Notes: generated by a model not told the origin, from the letters alone. Positions 48,158 through 58,738 are shown, counted from the stretch's first letter. The stretch: DNA of 64,000 nucleotides from Rhynchopus sp. YZ270_cl-10 (GCA_964035575.1 OZ037844.1:186001-250000); one strand, 5' to 3'. Program-made: numbers and translations.

Positions 48158-51067
48158 TCAAAGGTAGAACGACGATGCACCAGACGGAAGCACACGACCA
48201 CCCTCCGACTCCCCACTCTCCAGCACAGCGTGCGACCCAACTGGAATCACAACATCCACCCTGGTCTGTACAGCGCCCGAACAGCGCACGGTCGCCCGCA
48301 TATGGGTTCCACATGAGAGCGTGCTCTTCAAACCTGATAAGGGCACCGTGCAGGCAGCCTTACCCATGCAAAGCGAGGAGACGAGGGTGCGAGAGTTTGG
48401 GTGATGGCATGTTGCGTTCACTTTGGAGGCTCCTAGCGTGGACCTGCCTGATGGGGTCCCGAAGCTTGCGAACAGAACCTCCTCTACTACACCCCCTTTC
48501 ACACCACACTGCAGCGACAACAGCCCAGCTTCGGCACCATCCCCTACAAACCCTTTTGCGCTCTGCACACCACCTGCACGCTCCCAGGTGTACTCCAGAC
48601 GTCCATTTGGAAGCTCCACTGCAGTTGAGGCCCAAGATAAGTCAGTTCCTTTAGGGTGTGTAAGAAGGATGTTGTCACCACGCACATCGACACCCGCAAT
48701 GCGGCGCACCAGATACGAAGAATAGCTGGAGTACATATGATGGTTGCGGGAGTTCATCCCGGGACCTTCCAGTGGTGCGTCGATCACTTCCCAGAGGTTT
48801 TCTGTTGTGCGTTCCATTGAGTTGGTGAGCATATAACCCAAGGAGGGGTATGTAGTGCCTTCTAAGATGGTGAGCGCGTCTGATGCGTGGCCGGCGTTGT
48901 GGAGGCCGTCGAAAAGGAATTTGAATCCAATGATTCCTGTGCTGAAGTGGTGACCTTCGGAGACGACGCGGGCAAGCAGTTGGTCCGCCGTTGTTCCATT
49001 CTCGCCAGACTGCGCGACGCCTGCAGCAATAGCAAGAGAGCTGTCCGTTTGGATGTTCTTATCGAAGACGCCGTTTTTGTAGTATGCCGCAACGAAGGCA
49101 GCACGCAGGCGGGTGACCTCGCTTTGCATTGTAGCAGCGACAGACGTGTTGTGGACTGCGACCGCCATCTGTCCTATCATATCCGTCATCATGATGTACG
49201 AGAACACCGTTGTGTACGCATAGTCAGGCTTCACTGCGGTGCTCTGCTTGCCCTCTGTGTGCGGGGGTGGCACCCAGTCGCCGTAGCTGGTGTGCATTCT
49301 TGAGATGTTGGGAGCAGCGAGTTCCTGTGCATGGACGTTTGCCTGGTGGCGGACCATCGCATCCATGAAGGTGTTGACAGTGGTAACGTCGCCGTTCGTC
49401 TTCCAGTTGACGTAGATGACCTGGATGAAGGCAAGGCTCCAGGAGACGTCGGCAGGGCGGCCGCCAAAGCGTACCCACGGGACGACGTCTGGGAGGGAGC
49501 CGTCGCTGCCGAGGTCGTAGGACTGCAGCAAGGAGGTGAAGCGGAAGAAGGTGCCGATGTCGTAGTTGAGGGCAAGTGTGTCTGCGCTGAGCGCAGCGTC
49601 GCCCATCCACCCGAGGCGCTCGTCGCGTTGGTCGCAGTCGGTCAGAATGGTCATCATGTTCGAACGTTGCGAGCCTACTGCCATCTTCTGCAGTGCCGTC
49701 AGGAGTGGCGACGAGAAGTTCACAGAGGTGCGCTGCGCGACTGCAGAGTGGAAGTGGCGCATCACAATCTGCGGAGGTGACGTGAGCCCGGTCACCTCCA
49801 CGTAACGGAAGCCGTGGTAGGTGAAGGACGGCTGGTACGTCGCGTCCTGCGCTCCACGCGAGATGTAGACATCCGTTGCCTTGGCCGATCGTAGGTTCGC
49901 TGTGTACACCATGCCCGCCTCGACCACTATGCCTGGGAGACCTGCGTGCTGGAGCACCTCTGCGTGCCGCAGTGTGACGTTCGCGCCTGCAGGGAGGTTG
50001 ATGTTGTGCAGGCGGCATACACCTGCCAGGTTGACACCAAAGTCGACGACGAAGACTCCAGGCTTGGGTTCTGTGATGGCGACGGGGACGACCTCACGCG
50101 AGACGGCGACCTGCGGTGCAGACCAAGGCAGCATCACACCCGTGGGAGGTGAGGACACCGTCTTCGCGTCCTCCCATGCAGTCGCGTTGCTGATCTCCTG
50201 CCGTGCGTCGTACGTCTCGCCGTTGTACGTTGAGTCCGACACAATGGGGCCAGATGCTGTCGTCCACTTGTCCGATGTTGTCAGGACACGTGTAGTGGCA
50301 TTGCCCTGCAGCACCTCGACAATGCACCGCAGTACACGTGGCGTAAAGTCCCCTTCGCCCTCCTTCCGTCCAAACTCACTGTCACGCCAGCCACTCCCCA
50401 GACCAACCTCGAGCTCGTTCACCCCGGTCGTGAGGTGCGTGATGTCAAACACGGAGTACATCACGACCTTTTGGTACACCGTCCACGGTGCGGTGGTCAG
50501 CTCCACCGCTGCAACGGGGACGCCGTTTACAGTCGCCTTTGAGTACGCAAGCCCGCTGATGTAGAGCACCGTCTTGCCGCCTTCTGGCACTGTGAAGGGT
50601 GCGCGGTACACATTTGTTGTGTTGCTGCCGATCCAGGCGACGTTGTCCCAACTCTTTGCCGCAAGCCCTGTGTGGAAGAAGGCGCTCTGCACGGCGGACA
50701 CCTCACCCACACTGCTATGCCACTGCACGGACCAGCGGTGGCGGTGCCCAGGTGCGAGAGGCTGCGTGTCGCCGGGATACACCGCTTTGGGGAGAGTGGA
50801 GTTCGTCATGGCAGTGTCCCACACTGTCTCCCCCGTGTGCAGGTCTTCGATGGTGATGTGGTATGCACTCTGCCCCACACCCACTGCAGCACCCTCAGGG
50901 GCCCACGTAAGGTGCAAGGCTGCGTCGTGTCGCACAGCGTACGAAGTGCCCGGGTGATGTGTCGCGCCAAAGTCGCTGCCATCACAGCGCATACGCCCTG
51001 CAGTCAGCGCTGCATGGGCGGTGGGCATCTGTGCCACCAGCATCACAGCTGCCACAGTGCGGAGCAT
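48158..51067 (-). CDS. Secreted GH78 alpha-L-rhamnosidase with inserted SUEL-type lectin domain
   Basis: The start chosen is the ATG at 51067: it opens a signal peptide (MLRTVAAVMLVAQMPTAHAA) and leaves 969 residues. The longer frame to 51241 begins with 58 residues that look like translated leader. N-terminal beta domains include YRAPFTVPEGGKTVLYISGL and GLGSGWRDSEFG. The (alpha/alpha)6 catalytic region holds DCDQRDERLGWMGD (about 477-490), containing the family's general-acid Glu, and TTENLWEVIDAPLEG with the second conserved Glu. Within the C-terminal beta domain, about residues 850-931, lies a galactose-binding SUEL-type domain (LSLQCGV, VLFASFGTPSG, SSLCMGKAACTVP), after which the beta domain resumes (VQTRVDVVIPVGS). 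It removes terminal rhamnose from plant or algal polysaccharides outside the cell or in a digestive vacuole. No introns are seen. Bacterial origin by transfer is plausible for the enzyme part. Confidence 0.92.
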   Translation of the reverse strand: MLRTVAAVMLVAQMPTAHAALTAGRMRCDGSDFGATHHPGTSYAVRHDAALHLTWAPEGAAVGVGQSAYHITIEDLHTGETVWDTAMTNSTLPKAVYPGDTQPLAPGHRHRWSVQWHSSVGEVSAVQSAFFHTGLAAKSWDNVAWIGSNTTNVYRAPFTVPEGGKTVLYISGLAYSKATVNGVPVAAVELTTAPWTVYQKVVMYSVFDITHLTTGVNELEVGLGSGWRDSEFGRKEGEGDFTPRVLRCIVEVLQGNATTRVLTTSDKWTTASGPIVSDSTYNGETYDARQEISNATAWEDAKTVSSPPTGVMLPWSAPQVAVSREVVPVAITEPKPGVFVVDFGVNLAGVCRLHNINLPAGANVTLRHAEVLQHAGLPGIVVEAGMVYTANLRSAKATDVYISRGAQDATYQPSFTYHGFRYVEVTGLTSPPQIVMRHFHSAVAQRTSVNFSSPLLTALQKMAVGSQRSNMMTILTDCDQRDERLGWMGDAALSADTLALNYDIGTFFRFTSLLQSYDLGSDGSLPDVVPWVRFGGRPADVSWSLAFIQVIYVNWKTNGDVTTVNTFMDAMVRHQANVHAQELAAPNISRMHTSYGDWVPPPHTEGKQSTAVKPDYAYTTVFSYIMMTDMIGQMAVAVHNTSVAATMQSEVTRLRAAFVAAYYKNGVFDKNIQTDSSLAIAAGVAQSGENGTTADQLLARVVSEGHHFSTGIIGFKFLFDGLHNAGHASDALTILEGTTYPSLGYMLTNSMERTTENLWEVIDAPLEGPGMNSRNHHMYSSYSSYLVRRIAGVDVRGDNILLTHPKGTDLSWASTAVELPNGRLEYTWERAGGVQSAKGFVGDGAEAGLLSLQCGVKGGVVEEVLFASFGTPSGRSTLGASKVNATCHHPNSRTLVSSLCMGKAACTVPLSGLKSTLSCGTHMRATVRCSGAVQTRVDVVIPVGSHAVLESGESEGGRVLPSGASSFYL

Positions 51068-51095
51068 TGCTCTCCTGTTGAGGTGCCAAGAAAAG
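51068..51095 (-). promoter_or_regulatory. Possible spliced-leader acceptor of the rhamnosidase gene
   Basis: Just upstream of the ATG the coding strand reads ACTTTTCTTGGCACCTCAACAG, a pyrimidine-leaning tract ending in CAG, then the 7-base leader GAGAGCA. If the organism trans-splices a spliced leader, this is a good acceptor, and it would exclude the 58 extra upstream codons. No spliced-leader gene was found in the window. Confidence 0.35.
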
Positions 51096-51204
51096 TGTGT
51101 CAACCGAAGTTGTCGTTCTGATTGTGTGGAAACGTGAGGAGGAGGAGGAGGGGTGGAGATAAAAAGAGAAGCTGAAAGTGCAAACGCCTCGCCGTTCCTC
51201 GGAC

Positions 51205-51345
51205 GCAGAGTGGTGGGTGTCCCTGAAACGCCATGCAGCACACAGCGGACTAATGCTGTTGGACTCCCGCATGCCTGAAGAGCAAGGCACAGTCCATGAG
51301 GGAAATCAAAGACGGATCAAAGGACCGCCTGAAGCGTCAAGAGAT
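51205..51345. repeat. Direct repeat bracketing ANK7, left copy, with ANK-type upstream tag
   Basis: The segment 51239-51334 (ACAGCGGACTAATGCTGTT, CAAGGCACAGTCCATGAGGG, GGATCAAAGGACC.CCTGAAGC) recurs at 53808-53903 on the other side of ANK7, about 2.57 kb away. Directly before it, 51208-51227 reads GAGTGGTGGGTGTCCCTGAA, exactly as found upstream of ANK4 and ANK7. This puts ANK 5'-flank sequence in the leader region of the rhamnosidase gene. Confidence 0.7.
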
Positions 51346-51862
51346 TCAGCGTCGCAGGGTTCTGGGCACCTACAACATGACGACATTGATATATGCGTTT
51401 CGTGGACTATGTCTTTGTGCAAGTTTTGAGGCAGGCTGGAGCTCTTTTGAGGTCTCATGGGGTGAGTGACGTCTTGCAAAGACGGTCATTTGTCTTTCTT
51501 CTACGGAGAGAAAGACAGAGAGGGAGAGGGTCTGGAAAAAAGTTAAAAAACCAACTTTCTTTTTTGCGTTCCCCATGTTCTCATATGTCGTTGTCCCCAT
51601 CCCCCACCCTCTCATGACGAAAAGCACACCCCTTCGCAGTGCCGTTCCTCGAGGATGTCTCCTCTGGGTGCGCGCTCCACACCACGCACACCTGCGGGTA
51701 CTCCTGCCTCGCTAGGGGCATAGTTCGACCACGGGTCAGCTGGCATAATCGCTGTCGATACCAAGTATACAGATACGTCACATCATGGCCACCCAGTTTG
51801 TCTGAGACTATGGTGTTCAGTTGCCGATAATCCGCCTCATTGCGCAAAGACTTCCCCCAGCA

Positions 51863-53536
51863 TCATTCTTCTGCACCGTGCTTGAGGAGAACCTGCTCCA
51901 CATCTGTATGTTGTTTCTGCCTCGCAAAGTGCAACGCAGTGCGGCCCTCATTATCTTCGTGATGCACATCCACCTCTGGCAAGCCAACAAGATAGCGCAC
52001 AGTATCGGTGTGTCCAAAAACAGCCGCAAGGATAAGACATGTGTTGCTGTATGCGTCGACCGCACACACGTCTGCACCTGCTTCGACTAACGTCTTCACA
52101 ATTTCGAGTTCCCCAGCCCCGCCACCCTCGCAAGCACGGTGAAGGGATGCGCACCCTGAGCTATTCGTTGCCTCAACATCGGCCCCTGCATCAATGAGCA
52201 GCCGCACCACGTCCGAGTAATTATCGAACGCTGCGCGGTGCAGTGGAGTGCAGCTCCAGTTATCTGACTCATTCACATCCACCTCAGGCATGCACAGAAG
52301 AGCACGCACAGTCTCGGTGTGTCCATTGACAGCCGCAAGGCTAATACATGTATCTCCCTCATCACTAGTGACACACACTCCCGCACCTGCTCTGACCAAC
52401 ATCTGCACAACCCGGAGTTCCCCGCGCTGGCTCGCCACGAGGAGCGGCGAATGGGAGTAGTTGTCTCTTGCCTCAATATCAGCCCCTGCATCGATTAGCA
52501 CCTCCACCACGTCTGCATGATTAGCTGCAGCGAGAACCGCAGTGCAGCCGCTACCACCCTTGTGATTCACGTCCACATCCTTCAATCCAACAAGGTAGCG
52601 CACAGTCTCGGTGTGTCCACAACATGCCGCAAGGATAAGACATGTGTCTCCTTTGCTGCAAGTGACACGCACGTCCGCACCTGCTTCGACCAAAATTTTC
52701 ACAACTGCGAACATGCCTGAACGGCAAGCCCAGAGCAGAGGCGAACAACCCACGTCGTCCTTTGCCTCGATGTCTGCCCCTGCATCAATGAGCACCCGAA
52801 CTACATCAGGACAGTTTTGTTGACCTGCCCAGTGCAAAGCAGTATTGTATTCTTCATCTGCGTGATTCACGTCCACCTCCTTCAAGCCCACAAGGTAGCG
52901 CACAGTCTCGGTGTGTCCAAAACATGACGCAAGGGAAAGACATATAAATCCTCCGTTGTCTGTGACACACAAGTCCGCACCTGCTTCGACCAACATCTTC
53001 ACAGCTGCAAACTTGCCTGACACGCTTGCCCTGAGCAGAGGTGAATGTCCATTCTCGTCCTTTGTCTCGATGTCTGCCCCTGCATCAATGAGCACCTGAC
53101 ACACTGCAGGGTCCTCCCACATGGCTGGACAGGGTAGGTCTTCTTCGTCCTCCTCGTCACTCATGTACTTGCTCCCGTGTCGGACACTCGCAACGTTGCT
53201 GCAGACTGACTTCCAATGCTGCAAGAGGACCTCCGTGCACGCAGTGTGGTCTGCGTGGACGCACTCACTCAGCAGCATCCCGAAGCCCATCTGCGTTGTT
53301 TCAACATACGGAAGAAGCAGTGCGAGGCATTCATCGTGGTTCCCTCTGCATGCCTCGTGCACAGCATCGAAGGCAACAGTTTTGCTGTCTGTGTCTGGTC
53401 TGAGCTTCTCAAGTCCCTCCCGCACGGCAGTCGTGTTGCCGTTCCTGGCAGCCTCCACCAAGACCTCGTCTGCAGAAAGCTTTCTTCTCTTTGGTGCCTT
53501 CTCATCAGGTGTGCTGTCTGCGTGTCGCTTCGACAT
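51863..53536 (-). CDS. ANK7: ankyrin-repeat protein, 557 residues
   Basis: The gene lies 19 kb from the main array but keeps the family opening (MSKRHADSTPDEKAPKRRKL), the 99-residue three-repeat cycle and the conserved 5' flank. Its linker is the most acidic (KYMSDEEDEEDLPCPAMWED). The C-terminus differs from the array members: after HTDTVRYLVGLPEVDVHH it ends RQKQHTDVEQVLLKHGAEE, nearer to ANK6 and ANK8. One repeat has a four-residue expansion (RACEGGGAGELEIV). It lacks the conserved 3' flank. The frame is intact. Flanking direct repeats suggest the gene arrived as a discrete segment. Confidence 0.87.
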   Translation of the reverse strand: MSKRHADSTPDEKAPKRRKLSADEVLVEAARNGNTTAVREGLEKLRPDTDSKTVAFDAVHEACRGNHDECLALLLPYVETTQMGFGMLLSECVHADHTACTEVLLQHWKSVCSNVASVRHGSKYMSDEEDEEDLPCPAMWEDPAVCQVLIDAGADIETKDENGHSPLLRASVSGKFAAVKMLVEAGADLCVTDNGGFICLSLASCFGHTETVRYLVGLKEVDVNHADEEYNTALHWAGQQNCPDVVRVLIDAGADIEAKDDVGCSPLLWACRSGMFAVVKILVEAGADVRVTCSKGDTCLILAACCGHTETVRYLVGLKDVDVNHKGGSGCTAVLAAANHADVVEVLIDAGADIEARDNYSHSPLLVASQRGELRVVQMLVRAGAGVCVTSDEGDTCISLAAVNGHTETVRALLCMPEVDVNESDNWSCTPLHRAAFDNYSDVVRLLIDAGADVEATNSSGCASLHRACEGGGAGELEIVKTLVEAGADVCAVDAYSNTCLILAAVFGHTDTVRYLVGLPEVDVHHEDNEGRTALHFARQKQHTDVEQVLLKHGAEE

Positions 53537-56500
53537 GGTTTTTGAAAATGTTGATTTTCAATGTTGTGTCTTTTATGCTGTTTGAGGTGAGTGGTGGGTG
53601 TCCCTGAACTGCCTCCACCCCTGACAAGCACAGCCACAGGGAAAACAAACGCACCTACGGTCGTCACATCATGGCAGCGTACAACCGCAACACTCACATC
53701 TTTCTGTGCTCAGACGACACTACTGACGGCCCACATCTGCTAGGGCTAGCCTCAGCAGAATAACCGTGGCTTTGTGTCCCAGATACAGCATGCCTTGCCT
53801 AGTGCAGTGCACAGCGGACTAATGCTGTTCGACTCTGCATGCCTGAATAGCAAGGCACAGTCCATGAGGGAAACAAAAGAGGGATCAAAGGACCACCTGA
53901 AGCAAGATATTAGTTTCAATCGAAAGCTGTACAACAAGGTAAAAAAAATCTTTTATTGTTTTTAAAAAGCACGTCTGCCCAAGACGCTCAAAGAAGATGC
54001 ATGGGCCAACATAAAGCGGGAATCTAAAGACAACAGCCTGAACAGGGGGCTATTTTGAATAAGAACAACACAGAGGACACTACACCGATCAGCCAAGGCG
54101 TGTGCATTATGACCACCAAACAGAGGGGAACCTGCACTGATATGCGTTTCTTGGACCGTTTTTATGCCAGTTTTGAGGCACATGCAATCCATCCAATGTT
54201 TGAGGTCTTAGGGCAACACAAAAGGGGGCATGACGACGTTTGCCTGCAAAACCTCTGCTTTGTGTCGCTCTGTATCACGTAGAAAACTGTGAGAAACGCG
54301 TTTTGAGTGACAGTTAGTAAAGTCTCTCAGATACGTTGCGCACACGTTTGACAAAGGGGGGGGGGGGGGGGGGCACAGAGAAGCAGGCATCTGATAGCAA
54401 AGCAAAGCGAAGCAACCAGGCATTCTTCTCGCTGTATCAGTGCCCTGTTCATGTGGTGCGGCTACTCTGAAGATGGGGTGGTGGGAATTGCGAAATATTT
54501 GATAAATGGTTAGACCCTCCCTGCGGCTTGGGAAGTGGAGAACAAGAGCGAGAGAAGCAATAAAAAAAGAAAAGCAATAAAAAAGGTTGACTTGAAATAC
54601 AAAAGCCCTCTCGTGACAGTGTACCTTTAACCGGGTGGACCCCAACCAAGCAGTCCTACATCCATTTCGTTGTGACATCTGAAAATGAGATACGTTTACA
54701 TGAAATCATTTGTGTTGAAAAGTTCGGGGATGTAGGTTTAATTAGTTAGCCTCACGCAATGCCCGGTCGGGGAGGGTTACTTATTAAATCTGATAAATTT
54801 GTGGAGAAACAAAAAAAACAAAAAAAAGCGCAGATCTGCAGAGTTAGATGAGGGGATGGATTATCCGCGTGTTGGGGGAAAGCAAAAATGATAGGTTTCT
54901 CGCAAAACGAGCCCCACAGCGAACAAAATTGTGATTTAAAAAAAAAAAAAACGGTTTTCAAAATAATCACAGAACTCTCCTCTTTCATATGAAAGATGTA
55001 TCAAGAGAGTGTAGTGCGTTCTGTTTCTGTTCGACGGTAAAATTACCAAAACAAAAAGTTTTTTCAAAAGGGAATAGAGTCTTACACACAACGCGTATCG
55101 TTGCCAAGCAACGGGGGCAAGAGAAAGAACGTCGGTGAAACAACCGACGTTGGATTTATAAATTGAGCGTGGGGAAGTGGGGGGGGAATGGGGGATTGGG
55201 CGGTGACGCGAGGTGGAGTCGCAGTGAAAAAAAAAGTGTACGAAATCCGGCAAAATGCAGCGAAATGGGGCGAACTGGTGAGGGTACCTCCTCTGGGGTT
55301 TTATTTTGTTATTTTTTCGAACGATTCGACTGTGAAACCTCAACGTTGAGAAAACTACGTACAGTATACAAATACGACATCAGACAAAAAAAAAGAAAAT
55401 AAATTTTGTTAGTTTAGGCAACATAAAGTCGCCAGTTTTGAGAGTGGCAAAGACAGAAAAGGAAAATAGAGCGAAACATTTTTTTAATAGAACACCCAGA
55501 CCAATAAAAAGTGAAGTTGATACACGGTGGCCTGCACGAACCCTCAGGGTACGTTCGTAGCGGGGTACCCCAAATAGGGTTCGTCAGGCCACCGTGATAG
55601 TGCAAACGCCTCTGGGACGCAGGCACTGACATACAAAATACTACGGGGTGTCAATAGCTATTTCACCCACACAGGAAAAACGGAATGCGAAACAGGGGGA
55701 GAGTTTGTTAGTTGTACGCTTCCACAGGATGAGGATGAAAACAGTTAGAGCGACCGCAGCATTTCCCTTGTCAACTGCGTTTTGACCTACTATATAAATG
55801 GTGTTACCGAAATCCCATCAGGGACCTGTCGGTTTTAACACTTCCTCGGGGACACCAATAAAGGTCATTTTTGTTTTTAAAAAAATTTTTTTGGTGATCT
55901 ATGGGTTGGAAAACAGAAGAACAGTTGGTAAGTTGATACCAATCCCTTACCCCTGCACAGCCTCCTTTAATAGAGGTGGTGTGGGGGAGGACACAAAACG
56001 CGAGAGAAAACGGTGAAGCTGCCCAGTTTATTTAACGTACCCCTCCCTTCCCCTTTGTTTTTTGTAATTGTCACACTTGGACCAAAAGCTCAATGGCGTT
56101 GTAGTAGGGTGAGACAAAATTCAACAAAATCGCGGGGAGCAGAGGTACCAAAAGGATTACCTGGGGGGGTGCTTCTTATTGAGAAGAATCGTATCTAGGC
56201 AGGGTGCCATGAATCAAAAAAAAGGGGGGGAGATGATCTCGTTTCCTAGAGAAAACGAGCCTAAATAAAATCACTACAACTTCTAATACTATGTCCACAT
56301 CTGACGCAGGAACAAGGACGCAAGACGACAAGAAAAAATACGAAAAATAAATCAAACCAAAGCTTCTTAAGATGAATATATGCCTCTACCAGGCTCTACG
56401 ACACACACAACCCATAAGCTCCCTCCTACGTATCATTGAATAGATCGTAAGGCGACGCATCCACCTCCTACCCTCTTGGATAACGTCATGTAGAAGCTTT

Positions 56501-56537
56501 CTCTCAACTACAGGATCCCAGAAGCTTCTCTCTCTCT
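53537..56537. other. ANK7-DUF4116 spacer, 3 kb
   Basis: No gene is supported. Contents in order: the ANK 5' flank (to about 53625), the right-hand direct repeat (53808-53903), a G run (54357-54373), the block shared with 47149-47245 (54586-54682), two adjacent small hairpins at about 55093-55150 (CGTTGC/GCAACG and CGTCGGT/ACCGACG), a 21-bp-arm hairpin at 55523-55596 (CACGGTGGCCTG and its complement), and the repeat shared with intron 1 of the CELF gene (55648-55797). Confidence 0.55.
55523..55596. repeat. Short hairpin element, 21-bp arms
   Basis: CACGGTGGCCTG plus ACGAACCCT pairs with AGGGTTCGT plus CAGGCCACCGTG, with one extra base in the left arm. The loop contains GTACGTTCGTAGCGGGGTAC. 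It may be a tiny MITE or a structured RNA signal; no family was recognised. Confidence 0.6.
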
Positions 56538-58397
56538 TCAGAGATACCTCGCGCAGTTCGGATTCGCTTCGACAGCCTTTGCGATAAAATCGGGGCTGCA
56601 GCGAAGCGACCGAACGACAAAACACGCTGCCTCCGGGTTGCTCGCGATGGCCGCGAGACATACAGTGGGGTCCTTCCAGAGGCAGAGCGAGGCATGACGG
56701 AGGGCTGTTCCCGTAGTGCGCACTGCTTGCATGACGACAGCACGACTCACCGACATATCATATGAACAAAACTGCAGCACCTCTCCACTGTATTCGCACA
56801 CTGCCTTCACAAAGTCTGCATCGTTGCGCAGCCGCGGGCTTGCGTACTGCACACACTGCCACCCCTCCACTCCGCGGGCCTGCACACAACCCAATACAAA
56901 CCCTTCATCATCCCGCAGCTCTTCCGACCCAAACTCCAACGCCCTCCACGTCTCCTTCACTGCAGCGCCCACTACCTCCCGATCACTGCAAAGCCGCCTG
57001 TCTGCGTGCTTCAACGCTAATCCATTCTTTTTTACCGCAATTTTGACGACATCAACATCAGATTGAAAAATAGGAGCAATCCGAAGCGCCTCTACTGCCG
57101 TATCATGGGTGAGAGCGGCAAGGAGTATCGTTCTGTTGGTTGTGTGAATGGTATTATACATCGCAAGAAATGAGAACGGAGCAAGCCGGACTGCAGAAAG
57201 CGCGAAGTTTGGATCTCCTTTTAACTCAGACGAAGCGGAAATCCACGCAGACCATGAAGTGCGTAGCGCTGTCAAAACCATTTTTCGGTCCGAAGCAAAT
57301 CTTGGGTTTGCAAATCGTAGGGCACCTCCATTCTGTTGTACCGCGCATCGTACTATGTCCGGATCATTTCGAAGAATTGCAGACGCAAAGCGAAGATTTC
57401 CCCCATTTTGTGAAACCGCAGATAAAACGGACTCCCTCTCAGACTGCCACTCCTCCATCTCTCTGAGAATATTTCCATTAATTTGCAGTGCGCGTTTGAT
57501 GAATCCTTTGTCCGTCTGAAGGCTTCCTGCACCAACCTTTGCATCCTTTGCGATCAAAGCCAAAAGAGTTTTCTCAGTTGCGTGAAGCTTCATTTTTTGT
57601 GGAACAGAAATTATGTTGCTGCATTTTGCTGATATGTCTTTGTCAGATCGGAGGCAACCAGAAATGTGTTTAGTAGAAAGGCCACGTCTTCTTTGGAGCA
57701 GTTGCGGTGTGAGGGGTTTGTCAGTTCGAAGCGAAGAGTTGCTTAGGGGAGGTGCAGGAGGGTTGGTGTGGATGACATCGTCGCTTCGGTGTCCCAATGT
57801 GTTTGCTTCTGTACTGCATTGCGTAGCGCCATGTGTATTGTAAAGTGAAGCAAGATAAATCATTTCCGCATCACCCCGAATCTCTTCGGACGCGGCACCA
57901 AGAATTCCTGATGTGTTTTGCAATGTGCTTAGCAGTTTCAAAACAAATTCACGGTTTGACTTCACCTCGAGGGACGCAAATTTAAAACTCTCTGAACTCT
58001 CTTTGCAGGCCGCAACAACAATCTCTTCAGAACCTTGCAAAAAGGGAGAAGCGTTCATCAGCTCCAACCCATCGCGGGTAACACAGTGAAGAACGCAATC
58101 GTACAGCCCTGCAGCTGAAGGTGGCAGGTCTGATAGGCTCGCCCCCTCATAAATCTGCTTAAGATAGACAGCGCTGTTCAGGGTAATGTGTACGGTGCTG
58201 CCAGAGCTGATGTTCGATGTGCGCAACGGTGTGCTCCCATCCTCGATCCCTTCCCCTTCACAGCACAATGTCATGGCAGAGGCCTGCAAGCACAACGCCC
58301 TCGATGCTTTCTTATAAAGGGATCCCCCTGTTTCATCATCCAGCACCTCCTCGGCAATCGAAACACCACTGTCGCAGGATACTAAGGTGATCTGCAT
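56538..58397 (-). CDS. DUF4116 repeat protein, 619 residues
   Basis: Residues from about 100 to the end are tandem repeats of the DUF4116 type: units such as LRNDPDIVRCAVQQNGGALR, FASDRKMVLTALR, LCSDREVVGAAVKETWRALE and LRDDEGFVLGCVQ, alternating 'asp-x-x-hydrophobic-val' helices with 'ala-leu-x-phe/his-ala' helices. Such repeats are common in protists and giant viruses; their function is unknown, with protein-protein contact the usual guess. The first 75 residues (MQITLVSCDSG ... SSGSTVHITL) have the length and end-strand pattern of a ubiquitin-like fold, but this is weak. A T/A homopolymer of about 25 bases lies immediately upstream of the ATG. There are no introns or breaks. Confidence 0.82.
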   Translation of the reverse strand: MQITLVSCDSGVSIAEEVLDDETGGSLYKKASRALCLQASAMTLCCEGEGIEDGSTPLRTSNISSGSTVHITLNSAVYLKQIYEGASLSDLPPSAAGLYDCVLHCVTRDGLELMNASPFLQGSEEIVVAACKESSESFKFASLEVKSNREFVLKLLSTLQNTSGILGAASEEIRGDAEMIYLASLYNTHGATQCSTEANTLGHRSDDVIHTNPPAPPLSNSSLRTDKPLTPQLLQRRRGLSTKHISGCLRSDKDISAKCSNIISVPQKMKLHATEKTLLALIAKDAKVGAGSLQTDKGFIKRALQINGNILREMEEWQSERESVLSAVSQNGGNLRFASAILRNDPDIVRCAVQQNGGALRFANPRFASDRKMVLTALRTSWSAWISASSELKGDPNFALSAVRLAPFSFLAMYNTIHTTNRTILLAALTHDTAVEALRIAPIFQSDVDVVKIAVKKNGLALKHADRRLCSDREVVGAAVKETWRALEFGSEELRDDEGFVLGCVQARGVEGWQCVQYASPRLRNDADFVKAVCEYSGEVLQFCSYDMSVSRAVVMQAVRTTGTALRHASLCLWKDPTVCLAAIASNPEAACFVVRSLRCSPDFIAKAVEANPNCARYL

Positions 58398-58642
58398 TTT
58401 TTTTTTTTTTTTTTTTTTTTTAAAAATTGAAGAAGAAAAAGAATCAAAACCTTGTGTAGGAAGGTCAAAATAATCGTGAATTCTGAATAGATTTTTGGGT
58501 ATTTCAAAGGGCCTCAGGGGGGTTATGGGAAGGTGGAAAGGGGAGGTTTGAAAGTTTGTTTGTTTTGTTTTTTGTTTTTTTTATCGTGCAATTTTTGACT
58601 CGTGTACAAATCCTTCAGGAAGAACCAAAAATTATAATCTGG

Positions 58643-58738
58643 GAGCGTGTAATTATTACCAAGCGTGTAATTATGAATCGTTGGCGATTTGCGACCAAAA
58701 ATGTCAGCCGTGTAATTATGGGTAATAATTACACGCTC
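58643..58738. repeat. Inverted repeat with 18-bp TIRs
   Basis: GAGCGTGTAATTATTACC at 58643-58660 is inverted at 58720-58738. The arm end GTGTAATTAT plus GGTAATAATTAC is shared with the ends of the 137-bp palindromes at 59196 and 61796, so these may be one family. Confidence 0.65.

Noticed and set aside
51068-51241. 58 extra N-terminal codons of the rhamnosidase
   Set aside because: They lack a signal peptide and include low-complexity PPPPP. The next Met begins a clear signal peptide seven bases after a CAACAG acceptor-like site.
55090-55150. Two adjacent perfect small hairpins as a possible ncRNA
   Set aside because: They are noted as structure, but there are no flanking promoter motifs or similarity to snRNA, snoRNA or 5S RNA, so no RNA gene is claimed.
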